From Melampsora larici-populina 98AG31 (taxonomy: Eukaryota; Basidiomycota; Pucciniomycetes; Pucciniales; Melampsoraceae), in the NCBI RefSeq assembly GCF_000204055.1, contig NW_006768790.1:79534-143533 (forward strand): DNA of 64,000 bases, given 5' to 3'. Of this stretch, positions 34,650 through 46,936 are shown piece after piece (position 1 is the first letter of the stretch; every line of letters begins with the position of its first letter). The notes under the pieces were generated by a model. That model ran no database searches. It saw nothing but the letters and a program-made list of their open reading frames with translations, and was not told the DNA's origin. Made by a program: the position numbers and the translations under genes.

Positions 34650-35162
34650 TGTAATGCTTTACTGTGCATAACAGCCGGGGCATCCACTTTTACTTCTGTT
34701 ATGAAAGTCATTATACAGAGCGCATAGGTGTGCCACCGCAGACTCTAGTAGAACATATGCATTGATTCTCAATCGAATTTCTGACGCAACGACTTGCTTT
34801 TCAGAGGTGTAAGTCAGCTTGAAGCTTAGCACGATCATTGCCCTCCTCATTTTCCTGTCCATCGAGATGTATTTATCGAGCCGCAGCCAGTTATAGCAAT
34901 ACTCTTGATGCGCTACAGCTCACTGCTCGGGCGAAGATTTGCATTTCAGGTGGGTAAGTCCCTTCCTCGTGACGAAAGCGAGTCGACTACGTTTACGCTC
35001 GATTGGGAACGTGCTTAGCCCTGTTAGAGCGATTGGCTACTGCTACTATGATGACAGCTATTTAAGATAACTGGATCATTATCATTCACTCCCGATAACT
35101 TGAGTACCTCGCATTCTTAACGAAGATAGCCTGCCACGAGTGGATAGATCTATTTCAACAGC
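34650..35162. other. Upstream flank of glucosidase copy 1
   Basis: No gene. The last 60 bp (GAAGATAGCCTGCCACGAGTG to the ATG) match the region upstream of the second copy, so the duplication begins about here and includes part of the 5' UTR or promoter. Confidence 0.5.
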
Positions 35163-38100
35163 ATGATCACCCTTCCAAAGCATTTATCTCTCCTCATAGT
35201 CATTTACCTGTGCTCGATCATCCTGCCAGCCCTTTCAGTGAGGCGCGGTGACTATAAAACATGTGATCAAGCAAGCTTCTGTAAGCGGAACCGTGCCCGA
35301 GCCACTCGAGCTCAATCTGCCGAATTTTCTCCTTCATGGCGATCACCCTATAGGATCGCAGAGCCACCAGTTTGGATGGCTGAAGAACGGACCCTGCGTG
35401 CTCTCTTGACCAATGAACTATATCCTCATATTAGTTTTGCACTCAATGCCAGCTTTGTGAGCGACAGCGAAGGCACGATGAGGATCAAAGTCGATCAAGT
35501 TGGGGGTTTACGTCAACGATACAACGAAGCTGATCGTTGGACTTTACTTCGACAACCTTCCCTGACGAATCAAGATGACTTGAAAATAAATATCGAAACC
35601 GAACAAACAGTGGTAGACTGGGGTCAGAGTTTAGAACACGATCATCTCTACCGGTTCTTGTTAAGCTACCACCCGCTTCTCGTCACGCTCTATAAAGATG
35701 GTGTACCTCACATTGTGCTCAATGAACGAGGGCTGTTCAACATGGAGCACTTTCGTGAGAAGTCAGCGGGTCAAGATCCTGCCGCACTTCAGGACGGCTT
35801 GAATATCCACGAATCCAGCGATGGTAAAGTTGCTCCTCCCATCGACCTCATTCATCCCGGTTTCAAAGATGTGGATGAAGAGGGGATGTGGGACGAGAAC
35901 TTCGGAGGGCGGACTGACAGCAAACCCAAAGGTTAGTAAGGTCCAAGGCCTATACATCAACCCAGCTAACGTGGTCAGTTTAAATTACTATAGGCCCGGA
36001 ATCCCTCAGTCTGGATATAACTTTCCCTGGCTATCAACATGTTTATGGTATTCCAGAACATGCTTCCCCACTCTCTCTGAAAACTACGCGCGGAACCGAT
36101 TCGGCAAACAAGGAGGCCTACACCGATCCATATCGTCTGTGGAACTTGGACGTTTCCGAATACGAAGCCGATTCTGAAATGGCTCTCTATGGCGCGATCC
36201 CTTTCATGAAAGCTCACCGAGCTGGATCGACTGTTGCAGTTTTTTGGCTCAATGCGGCTGAAACCTGGATTGACATCGAAAAAAAACCGACAAAACCTGA
36301 AGTTATGAGAACATGGAAGCAAGGCGAAGCTCAGAAGAAAGCTGGTGTCGATCAAGGTCCCAATGCTATCACCACCACCACACATTGGATGAGCGAAAGT
36401 GGGATTCTGGACCTCTTTTTTTTCTTGGGTCCCAGCTCGAAAGATATCTTTTCTTCGTTTGGTTCACTGGTCGGCACTACCCTCATGCCACCTTACTTTT
36501 CGATTGCCCACCACCAATGTCGATGGAACTACTTCCGTCAAGAAGATTTATTGGATGTGGTGAGAAACTTTGATAAGCACGACATCCCCTTAGATGTCAT
36601 CTGGCTCGATATCGAATACGCCGAGGGACACAAGTACTTTGTTTGGGACAAGAAAGCGTTCCCGGACCCTATGAAGATGATCGCAAATCTAGAAGCAACT
36701 GGTCGCAAGGTTAGCTGGACTTCAACCAACACTATTATATCCAAACTGCTGACGGTGGGTGTATGTTGAGCAGCTCGTTACAATCGTTGACCCGCATGTC
36801 AAACGTTCTTCGGACTACTACGTCTACAAGGAAGCTGTTGAGCTCGATATTCTTGTAAAGCTTCCAAATGGATCCGAATATGAAGGGCGGTGTTGGCCCG
36901 GATCGTCCAGTTGGACTGATTACCTCAACCCCAAGGCATGGGACTGGTGGGCTGGTTTATTCAAATTTGATAAGTACAGAGAGAGTACTATTAATGTCCA
37001 TAACTGGCTAGGTATGTTCAATCCCTCATCTCCAGATTTTCAGGAGAACTGATGCATTTTTTTCTCATCAGACATGAATGAGGTTTGTACTTCATTGGCT
37101 TCCATTCTTGACATTGGAAATCTGGAACTCACATTTGCTTTAATTGGATAAAAAGCCGTCTGTCTTCAACTCCTCCGAAATCACATTACCTCGTGACAAC
37201 ATTCATTTTGGTGGATGGGAACATCGCGACGTACATAACTTGAATGGGATGTTGACTGTACGTGTCTACTGCTATGGTCATTTGCGTTGGCAGATAATCT
37301 CATATAGATCTTCCGTCTTCACTTAGCACAATCAATCTCACCGCGGATTGCAAGAACGGACGTCGCCGCCAATGCGTGGCTTTGTCTTGTCGCGGTCCTA
37401 TTTTGCTGGTAGTCAGCGTTACGGGGCAACTTGGCAAGGTGACAACATGGGTACCTGGGATCACCTTAGAGTATCTATCCGGATTGTACTTAGCAACGCC
37501 ATCTCCGGGATGACTTTTAATGGAGGTATGTCTGTGTATATACCTGATCCTACCAGTTGTGGCAGTGCCGCACAAAGGGGATTACTGATTGTTGCTCCCT
37601 GATCCAGCTGATGTTGGGGGATTTTTTGGCAATCCCTCAAATGAGATGCTGGTCAGATGGTATCAAACAGGGGCTTTCTTCCCATTTTTCAGGGCGCACG
37701 CTCACATTGACACAAAACGAAGGGAGCCGTATCTTTTTGATGAGCCATTCCGTGGTTACATGGTGGATATGATTAAACTTAGATATACACTCTTGCCAGT
37801 GTGGTACACGGCGTTCTTTGAGAACACTTTCACAGGGGTTCCAATGACTGTGTTAGTGCTTCCAACATCAAATTTTGTGGATCCATATAACCCTTTGGCT
37901 AATTTCTGGACTTTCAGCCCACAATATGTGATGTTCCCAGATGATGAAGGTGGATTTGCAATTGATGATCAGTTCTATCTTGGCTCTTCCGGATTACTTG
38001 TGAAGCCCCTTACGATAGAAGGCCAGACCAAAACGGATGTTTATCTTGCGGATGCTCAGGTGAAGTGATATTTGCTTGATAAAATCTCAAGCTTCCTTAC

Positions 38101-39161
38101 CCTGATCTCACTCAACCTTTCAGCCGTATTATAATTATTTTACATACGACCTCTTTCTATCAAGCTCATCTCACAGCAAGAGAATCAAATTTCCGGCTCC
38201 GCTTGATACCTTGCCGCTCTTTTTGCGTGGTGGTCATATTTTGACCAGACGTGATTTGATCCGAAGGGCAGCGCCAATGATGAAAAAAGATCCTATCACA
38301 TTAATCATTGCACTTGATAAAGATGGAAGTGCCCGTGGGACACTCTACCTGGATGATGGCGAGAGTCTCAATCATGAGCAAGGTCAATTCATTTATCGCT
38401 CTTTTGAACTTCAGAAAATCAATTCAAAGACTTTCAAATTGTCTTCTGGTGATGCGGTTGATATGGCTGCTTGCAATGCTCATCCTGGCTTGGCCAGAGC
38501 CTTGACAGCTTTCAGTCCCAACAATGACTGGTCCAAAAATAATAGCGACATACTCATTCAGAAAGTGATCATTTTGGGTTTACCAGCAAGGCCTACATGT
38601 GTCAAAGCTGAAGGTTCTGTCAAAGGCCTTTTTTTTGAATACTCTCCAGGTCTAAGCTCTTCCACAAATTCGGCCAAAGTAACTGGATTAGGCAAACGTG
38701 CAAGTGTATTAACAATCTTCAATGCTGCTGTTCCGGCCAATGGGGACTGGTCCATCATGGTTGACTCTCTAGGAACCATGGATTGTGTGCCATCAAAGAT
38801 ATTCCTGAGTGTTGATCCAATGATATCTCTTCAGTCCTCAGAGTGTCCAAAAGGATACTTTCAATGTAGAAATCAAGGACATACCCCCGCTTGTGTTCGT
38901 ATTTCAAGAGTCAATGATGGAATTTGTGAACCTGAATGCTGTGATGGATCGGATGAAGCCAATAATTCTGAAGTCCACTGCCCCAACCGCTGTGCTGCTG
39001 TAAGTTCTGAGTACACAAATCAATTTGATGATACTCGTCCAATATTGATCCACATGAATGATTCTCCTGTCTTTCTTGTTCCTAGGTGCGTCACAATTCA
39101 AATCAAAGAGGTATCTGATTTCTTTTTCTCACCCCCTAAAATTGCACGCAATTTCTACTGA
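35163..39161 (+). pseudogene. Glucosidase II alpha-beta fusion, copy 1, beta part truncated
   Basis: ATG 35163; exons 35163-35931, 35994-36709, 36774-37011, 37072-37082 (11 nt), 37156-37257, 37327-37525, 37608-38059 and 38124-39161. A signal peptide (to about residue 25, ILPALS) precedes VRRGDYKTC, the usual mature N-terminus. The GH31 catalytic domain is intact: nucleophile Asp575 in LDMNEPSVF, acid/base Asp651 in WQGDN, and GADVGGFFGNP. The alpha module ends near residue 1042 (GDWSIMV) and runs without stop into the beta-subunit LDLa module (residues 1070-1110, [18 protein letters not shown]). Relative to copy 2 about 0.32 kb encoding the coiled coil is deleted after [13 protein letters not shown]; homology ends near 39225, so the MRH domain and RDEL are lost. 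It could make an alpha enzyme without beta retention. Confidence 0.85.
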
Positions 39162-39225
39162 TTGAAGTCGTGTTGCTCCCATACCTTGATTAGATGCAGT
39201 GGTGAAAGGTGAAGACTAAGATAAG

Positions 39226-40893
39226 CAGGTTTTTCTTTCTCCACCTGAGCCTTGGCTCATGCTGATGAGCTCCAGTCTTGGCCTTTTTTATGTGTGTAAA
39301 GATCTGTGCCATGGATATCAGACAACCAGGAGAGAATCATAGAATATGTGAAGCCCCCTTTTAAACACCTTGGCACTTTCTATCTTCTGGTCCATGTGAT
39401 ACCTAGATTTCATAATACTCTATGTTATCAATTTCTTTCTTGTCTTACACCCATCAGTGTTCTGTTCTCATCATCTTTATACTTTTCAAATGTATCTCTT
39501 TTCTTGACTTTGGATAGATCCTCACCAGATATGTTCTCTTGTTTTACCAACCCTCCCATCAAGTCCATGCATATTCTGAGTTGAATCTGACAGCACTCAA
39601 TGGCTTTGACATCATTGAGTAATACCATTTCCTTGATTGGATCAAGCACCTTGTGGAGGGTGGTGTAGGTTTGTTTTGTCTAGAAGGATCAAAGGCAATA
39701 TAGGTACCTCAAACATAGAAATCAACCCACATGTTTGCAATCAAGAATTCAGAATTGGAAATTGAGTTTTTCAAACAGTTTGATTGAACAGTCTTCCCAC
39801 TTTTGTGCACACCAACTCTTGCTGGTTTGAGTTTCTCAAAGATTTTTTCCATCTTGTCTAGATGTAAGGACATCAAATATCATGGTGGGCTTCAACATGG
39901 AGAACTGTGGGACCCAGTGCAAAGGCTTCCACACAAAGCTTTCATTATATCTTCATGACTATGGCTGCCACAACATGAATATTTTTGATGATTTCCTGAA
40001 TTTGCAAATAATCCAGTTGTGTCAAAGGAAGCTGTGAGCTGGATTGATTGGATTTCATTTCCTCCCCAAGACTTGCACAAAAAGTGCAACTTTGATTTTT
40101 CCATGGGGGGCTCACAATATAGGAACATACACTATATGTCTCCCAATGCTGTCATCTGGGACTTTTGCCTGTTATAATAGATGTAGACCTTATTCATCTT
40201 GCCTACATATACAAATTTAACATTTGTATAATAGGGAGAAGTTTATATACATGAAAGGATAAATTTTGAAGAATTGTTTGGAATTTGTGGTTGGATAAAT
40301 CCTTGGTAGGAACTACATAAAGTTTAAGGCAATTGGAAGGGTTCAAAGGGTCATTCATATCAGCTTAGATTTCATTACACAGATAAGTGCACAGGTCATG
40401 CAAGAAGCTCAAACATTGGATGCTGAAATAGTGGTTAAGTAATTAATTAAAAATTGGCAGCTTCTCTGCTTGCAGGAGTCTTTGGGGTCAATAAGCTCTG
40501 GGCATGATGCAGTGATTGCTCACATTACCTTGTACAGACTGGTAGTGGAACCAAGAAAACCCGTATTGGCCTCTTATATGCTACAACTGAACAGTAGCAA
40601 TCTTAAATCAGGTATTTACATGATTTCACTCTGGACTTGCACAATACTTGCCATGGATCTGGTAGTTTAATATGAACTACATACCCTACAGTGGTTATCA
40701 CCAAAGGCCAACTACCCCGCGCCTGCAGTGTGAAATTTCAACTTTGAGGCAAATTATGTAACCCTTAGTAATTACACATTGCCCATTTTTCTGAATGTAA
40801 TGGACTCAGGGGACCTATCTTAATCTAATTCTATGAGGACAGAGCTGTGTGAGCTAAAAAAAAATTTTTGGGATATGTAAATATGCTTATACA
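39226..40893. other. Unassigned 1.7 kb replacing the 3' end of glucosidase copy 1
   Basis: No homology to copy 2 and no credible gene; several short frames on both strands lack recognisable motifs. This is the breakpoint sequence where the MRH-encoding exons were lost. Confidence 0.4.
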
Positions 40894-40894
40894 G

Positions 40895-41547
40895 GTATAG
40901 TAGGACCCTGGTATGCTCTTATGAGGGGTACTGATGTAAAAAGATGACTTTTGAGCTCCCATGGAGATAAGCCCCTTGCTTTACCCATACTCTCAGACAA
41001 GTTTAATCTTTCACATCAGCTGTATCGTACCTTTAAGCCGCTCTGGAATGGGCAGAAACCGGCAAAATCTAAGACACTAGTGCATAATCCCATGAAGCGT
41101 AATTACGCGGGACCTCGAAAGTAGGGCTGTGACCCGGTCCCGGCCCTGCCCGGCCGAAGGTGCCCGGCGATATTTTCAACGCTGGCGGTCCCGGCCTCGG
41201 GGCTCTGAAACCTAATCAGAATAGGGTGCAAAGCCCTGCGGGCGCCCCGGGCGCCCGGCCCGGCCGACTGCCCGATCCTGTTTTCGCCAAAAATAATATA
41301 AAAATTTCCCCTTTCCAAGGGTTTTTTACTCGTAAATCTGGGCCCGGCCCTGCCTGGACACCCAAGGCCTGAGATTCGGGCAGGCCCTGGTCGGCCCTGA
41401 GAAGTTTCCAGGGGACCTCGGGTCTACCCAGGGTCGGACTTGGCCCCGGGGCCGGCCACGAACTCTCAGGGCCGGGTCACAGCCCTACTCGAAAGTCATC
41501 TTTTACATCAGTACCCTTATAGGGAGCATACCGGGGTCCTGGTATAG
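40895..41547. mobile_element. Foldback element hosting a hAT MITE
   Basis: Arms of about 55 bp: 40895-40951 (GGACCCTGGTATGCTC ... GGGTACTGATGTAAAA) and its complement at 41495-41547. A single diverged arm is also present at 55997-56030. The hAT MITE below interrupts it. Confidence 0.6.
41122..41487. mobile_element. GC-rich hAT-type MITE
   Basis: 366 bp with ends TAGGGCTGTGACCCGG / CCGGGTCACAGCCCTA and perfect 8-bp target duplication CTCGAAAG (41114-41121, 41488-41495), which fits the hAT nTnnnnAn preference. Strongly GC-rich against AT-rich flanks. Non-coding. Confidence 0.8.
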
Positions 41548-41932
41548 TTCATGGGTTTTGATCTCCCAAACCATGGCTTTATACCCTCACTTTGCTCAGC
41601 CTGGCTCAGCAGTCAGCCACGCAACACATCGTCCCACACGCCAGCTTCCCGAGGAATGGTACGATGAGATTTGTACTTCTTTACAACCTTCTCAGCCTCA
41701 ATACCTGAGTATCCTTGTCTACAAACATGAAATACATAGATGAGTTTTCAGAAGAACTTATAGATGAAGCTTGTATCGCTTACTGATCAGCGGAACGTTG
41801 GCAATCAATCTTGCGAAATTATTGTCGGATGTTTGTTAGTGAGCAGCTTTTTCGATCCTTTGCTTTGGCAAAGGTCTTGCAATTCATGCTCTCGTCGCGG
41901 AAGCCTGTTGAATGGAACATCGAGTTAATCAG

Positions 41933-44438
41933 TTAACGTAGAGGAGACCAACAGGATAATGTAGATACAACATGTGTAGACTTACGATGCTTGATGAATG
42001 ACCAGAACAATTCAATTGGATTTAGTTCACAATGGAACTTCGGGAGAAACAGGCATATGTGACCAGCCTCTTCAATGATCATTTGTAAAAGTGGTTTTTC
42101 GTTGGCGAAGTCGGACTGAAGGCTGAGGATCTTTGAAGCACAGCAGTAATCTGTAATCTGGGTTCCAGATGGAGCTGGTTGGTCGGTTCTGAGCTCTTTG
42201 GGTAAGCATTGATCCTCGGTTAAAAAGTAACCATTTGCTTCGGCCTCTTGCATGAGACAAACTGCTCGCTTCTGAGCATCTTGCTTCAATCCTGATTGTT
42301 TGAAAGCTGAACATTTCCCAAGAAGAGCAGTCTCTCCAAAGGATTTGATATTTTCTTCGTAACATTGCCATAGCCCACGCTCTTCAAGGATAGCTCGCAT
42401 ACCTTTGGCTTTACCAGCGAGAACTGGATTAGGGTGGTCGGATGGAAACACCATTTGCTGAGGAAGGCCTCGTAGATGTTCAGGTATATTGGGATCATCA
42501 GAAGGGATAATTGTATCTTGTAATTGACCTTGTTTTCCACCTGGGTTGAGGGTCATGTTTTGAACTCGTAAAGCCTCCGGTCCATGGGCTTCATGAGCTG
42601 ATGAACAGTCGAAAACAAAAACAGCCTGACACCGAGGGTGAAAGCGTTCAAAGATGGGAATTGCTCGTTCCTTGATTTGTTTACAGAGCTGCACCATGTC
42701 CCACCGTGGGTCACCTTTAGACCCGGGGAAAATTACAACAGTGGCGTCAGTTGTCTCTTGAAGTATAGCTGCTTCGATTGGGTTGATCTCCAGACGACCA
42801 TGACTTTCAAGAATGAAGTCTGATATATGTATAAGTCGGCCGTTGCTCTTGGTTCAAAGCTCTGTGACACTAGGGGGCAGCCACGCTTTTTGATGTTGCT
42901 CATTGGCATGCACAGTAGATTTGTCGTGGTACACAAATACCGTCTCTCAATTGTTGCCCAGAACTTCAGGATCAGGCGGAATTGAAGTCTTCAGTTGATC
43001 TCCAACAAAGGTAGCCGACCTTTTACGGAGATCTTCTACTACATTACAAAACTTTCTCCAAGACTCGACTACATCTGGTCGCTCATGTCCATCAAAGTAG
43101 ATGGACTTTTGGTAACTTTGGGGTTGGAGACCAAGTTTGTACAACCATTGGTAAGACGTTGCCGGTGCGATCTTTCCACTGAAGCCGAAGTGAGGTAAGA
43201 CATATTTGTTTACATGATCACGGAAGATTCGAGGTGTGACCTGAATACAAACCAGACATTATTAGACATGTGACTTTTATTGATCAAGAAGCAGAGAAAT
43301 AAGAGAGAGAGAAACAAACCTGTCCTGGTTTTTGTTCCACTATCCACTGGTAAAGAGCTTTAAACATTTGTTTTTTATCAAGCATTGAGGGATGGGCAGT
43401 GTTGAGCCCAGTATTTGATAATAATAATGATTTAGATTTCACAATGTGCTTAGCTTGGGCACGTATCCAACAAGCACGACTAACTCCGCTGCTGAAGCTC
43501 GGATTCTTTTTTGAAGTTGGTAATTGCCGAACGGATGATTTGGCAGCAAATTGTGAAGCAGTGATTTTGGGTGTCTTTCTCTTCTCCAAGGCAAATTCAT
43601 ATTGGAGTGCATTGAAATCTTGGAATTCATCAATCTCAAGAGCTGGGTACTGATAACGTGGGTTATTCTTTTGGTTAATCTGGCATTCCTCTGCTACATA
43701 ATTTATTGCATCATCTGGCTCTTTAAACTGTTCATCTAAATAACCTTTCAAATCTTTTCCACCAGTTTTTTTTGATGATGATCGGTAAGCATCAACAGAA
43801 CTTTCAATGAATCTTTTGTAATCGATTGTATCTTGATCTTTTTCAATATTCTTTTCTGCTGGTTCAGTTGTATCATGAAGATTTATCGCAGGTGTGCTTG
43901 GCTTGGGAACATTGGGCATCTCGGTGGTGGGTGTGCTTGTTGACTTGGCAGTCTGAATCCACCTTTCCATGCAGGAATTGTTCTTTCCTAGTGCTTTGAT
44001 TTTATTTGATTTGTAATTACTACGAGTGGCCTTGGGAAGAGGTCGGGGGACAAGTTTTTTGCTGCTTGGGTTCTTCATGTTGGAGATTGGCTTCTTGTAG
44101 CCGTTCAGGATTCAACCTTAAGAATGCTTACGCTTTCAAGCCAAAGATTCAGATGCACGCTGTCGACAAAAGGCTGGCCAGAGCAGCTCACTGAGATCTT
44201 CTTTGCATGCCTCTTCATCTCAAGAGTCAGCAATGTTATAATCGAGGCATTGCATCACTTCACAGATTTGATTTCGAGTGTCAATTTCAGTGTTGGTGTC
44301 GGTGTCGCTGACTGGATCCTGGCAACCGTCTGATGTGGCCACAGAGTCATTTTCATTGTCCAAATCTGTGGTGTCACAGCGAGTTCTTTCAGTAAGGCGG
44401 CGCTGTTGTTGGGCTTTTTGAGCTTTGCTGAAAGCCAT
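41933..44438 (-). pseudogene. IS630/Tc1-like (DDE_3) transposase gene, decayed
   Basis: Probable start ATG 44438 (MAFSKAQKAQQQRR) with further exon 44078-43284, an intron, then 43200-41933. Landmarks: FGFSGKIAPATSYQWLYKLG, YFDGHERPDVVESW, VFVYHDKSTVHANE (first Asp), AVFVFDCSSAHE (second Asp), NMTLNPGGKQ, and LFLPKFHCELNPIELFW (Glu). This matches a transposase family repeated in basidiomycete genomes. TGA codons interrupt it after LGNN (near 42943) and within ELxTK (near 42868), and another lies near 44223. It is separate from the foldback and hAT MITE; its own inverted repeats were not found. Confidence 0.7.
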
Positions 44439-44679
44439 GGGAAGGGTATTGAGGTGGATCTCAAATCAAAGATCAAGAAGGTTAAGCTTCTTTTCCCCAA
44501 CCAAAGCACAAACAAGGTGCATTCAAAAGCCCAGCATGAGATACATCATGTTCACTGACAATATGTGACGTGTGAGATTCAATCAAATTCTCAGATGGTT
44601 GCATTCAAAAAGCACAGCATGAGATAGCTCACGTTTACCACACCATCAAGACACACTTGTGAACAAAAATGTACAAAAA

Positions 44680-44890
44680 ACAGCAGGGACTCAAACCCAG
44701 AGGCCACAACCATAGTCACTAACTTATACCACTCACTACATGCAAGGTGGTGACGCCATCGACCGCCCGCTTTTGCAAGACCCCCCCCCCTTGGGTTTTG
44801 TGCGGCGTCACCGCGACCCCGCATCCACGGGGTCAGCACTTTGCATGTAGTGACTAAGCCACAGAAGCATGAAAAGTGCCCTGGCAACGC
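44680..44890 (-). repeat. tRNA-like SINE fragment with internal inverted repeat
   Basis: The minus strand has an A-box-like TGGTATAAGTTAGTGAC and, about 30 bp on, a B-box-like GGTTTGAGTCC followed by a T-run, resembling a degenerate tRNA-derived SINE head. A second GTGGCTTAGTCACTACATGC block and its complement enclose a GC-rich loop containing a C10 homopolymer. Too diverged for a functional tRNA. Confidence 0.35.
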
Positions 44891-45730
44891 AGGTGATGAT
44901 TAGCCAAAATTTCGAAACCCCCTACGGGGGGTAGTTGAGCTTTGATGATAACCACTGTATTTTGGCTCAACCAATCTTCAATGTGTATTAGTTGTTTTCA
45001 TGACCAAATCAACATGTCATATGAGTGTAAGGTATTACATGGGTTGTACATAAATCATGGCTGAAGACAGGTCTGGATCATTAATTGTCATTGGCCCTAG
45101 CTCCACAAAGATCTTTGGCCGGAGGTAGGTGAGTATCATTCCCTTTTTTTCATCTTTTCTCTTTTGTTATGTCCTTTTCACCATTTTTTATCAGTAGAGC
45201 GTAGGAACCAATTCACCAAAATCTTTGTCTGGAACTAGATTTTTGCTGGGAAACTTTAATTGGGTTTTAGTTCAGATTTGGAGCTGCTGCTCCTGAGCCT
45301 TGGAATCAGTGAAGACCCCTCATTGGAGTCTTACACTTTTTTAAACCACCATACATTTCAAAACTCAAATTATCAACTGGCCTTCAAACACCTTGAAAAT
45401 TGATGATGATCTGACATCTGTGAGAAAATCAATAATTGACAAGTCATCAACTTTTTTTGAGGGGGTTTGTGTTACCTTCGAATATCACCAACAACCCAGA
45501 ATCCTGCCTAGGCCAACAAAGACAGCTTATACAACACCAACTAGCCATTGAGACATTGCCAGCAGCACCATCCCCTCCCAGATTTAACTAAAGGCCAGAG
45601 GCTCCCCGTGACACACTGGACAGCAACTTCACCATACAAGCCACCATTAAACCAAGACCAATAGCCACATTGAAACCTGCCAATTTTCCTGAACCCTTTG
45701 AACCAGCAATTCTCCAAACACTAGAATTGT
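44891..45730. other. Unassigned spacer
   Basis: No supportable gene or repeat. Confidence 0.4.
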
Positions 45731-45896
45731 GGGATACAAAGTAGAATCTGGGCATGTGCCCGGCTTTGTGCCCGGAATTATTTTGGCAGTAAATTTCAAT
45801 TTTCTGGGCAAAAGTCCGGGCCCAGAATCCGAATTTACTGCCAAAAAAAATCTGGGCACAAAGCCGGGCACGTGCCCGGCTTCTACTTTGTATCCC
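45731..45896. mobile_element. Near-perfect palindromic MITE
   Basis: 166 bp that is almost completely self-complementary: GGGATACAAAGTAGAA ... TTCTACTTTGTATCCC, with inner GGGCATGTGCCCGGC arms. It would form a single long hairpin. Target duplication is not evident. Confidence 0.8.
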
Positions 45897-46720
45897 GTAA
45901 ATAGTACAAGAATTATTCAACACAAGAATTTCATACCCAACCCTTAGACAGGGTGGTTTCATATTTAATCCACAAGCTGTGATGGAGAGCTTTCCAAATT
46001 ATCAAGGCAAGGGCCGTGAAGGTCAGGACAACTCAGATAAAAAAGTCTTCAAGCGGAAATCTTGGCGCTTAGATCAGATAAAGACTGAATCCAGGATTTG
46101 GAAGCTTCTATGTCTTGCATGATGTTCTCGCGGCAGCTTCGGGTAGCGCAGGTTCAAGCATGGCAACACAGTCAGTAAACTGGTTCTTGAGATTTCAAAG
46201 CCCAGGCACCCCAACTCCTGTAGGAACTAAAGCCATATCCACTACTGCCAAACCCCAATGCAAGTTGGCCACACAGAAGCCGCTCCATTGACTTCAATTG
46301 TCAAGGAACCGACCAACATGGACAACAAATGTACCAGGTATGAATCCAAGTACAACTTGCCCCGGTCATCTTACACAGAAACTCCTTGGATTCACACAGG
46401 AGCAGAGGCAGTTGCCAACACACCTCACCAAGTCTGCTTTGATCATGCCAAAGCTGTACCAACACATCATTGCCAATACGCTGCATTGACGCAAAGATTG
46501 AGTAGTCCAAGCTTGTGACATCAAGCTATCAGACATGCCTAAATTCACTGGGCCAGTCAAAGATTCTGCGCCTCTCTTCAACTGACAACGGCTTATAGAA
46601 CAATTTTTCAAATTGAAGCAATTACACATTGAGAAAGAACAGTTCATCATCCTTGGGACTATTGCAGTGGAACCTTGAGTGGGAAACTGGCTGAGAGGGA
46701 TGGAAATTAAACTGGTACAC
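45897..46720. other. Unassigned spacer
   Basis: About 0.8 kb upstream of the Harbinger element with no credible gene; it ends just before the TTA target copy. Confidence 0.4.
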
Positions 46721-46936
46721 TTAGAGCGCGTTCACTTAGCCCGGTTTTCTAGAAATCGGTTTCTAAGGGACCACTTTTGTACATGTACGAAAGTCTTTTT
46801 ATAGTAGAATGCCATATTTCCGCATTTCAAATGAAGGACATCAAAAGTCGTTTGAAAAGTGTTCGCTTTGTTGACCATCTAAGGTCAACAAATCACAGAA
46901 TGTGATCGGTGATGGTACAAACAACCATCACCAATC

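Noticed and set aside
36721..36773. Apparent loss of a splice acceptor in glucosidase copy 1 (ATAG in copy 2 versus GTGG)
   Set aside because: The conserved acceptor a little downstream (GAGCAG at 36773, ACCAG at 59585) gives GRK-LVTIVDPH, the expected protein sequence, in both copies.
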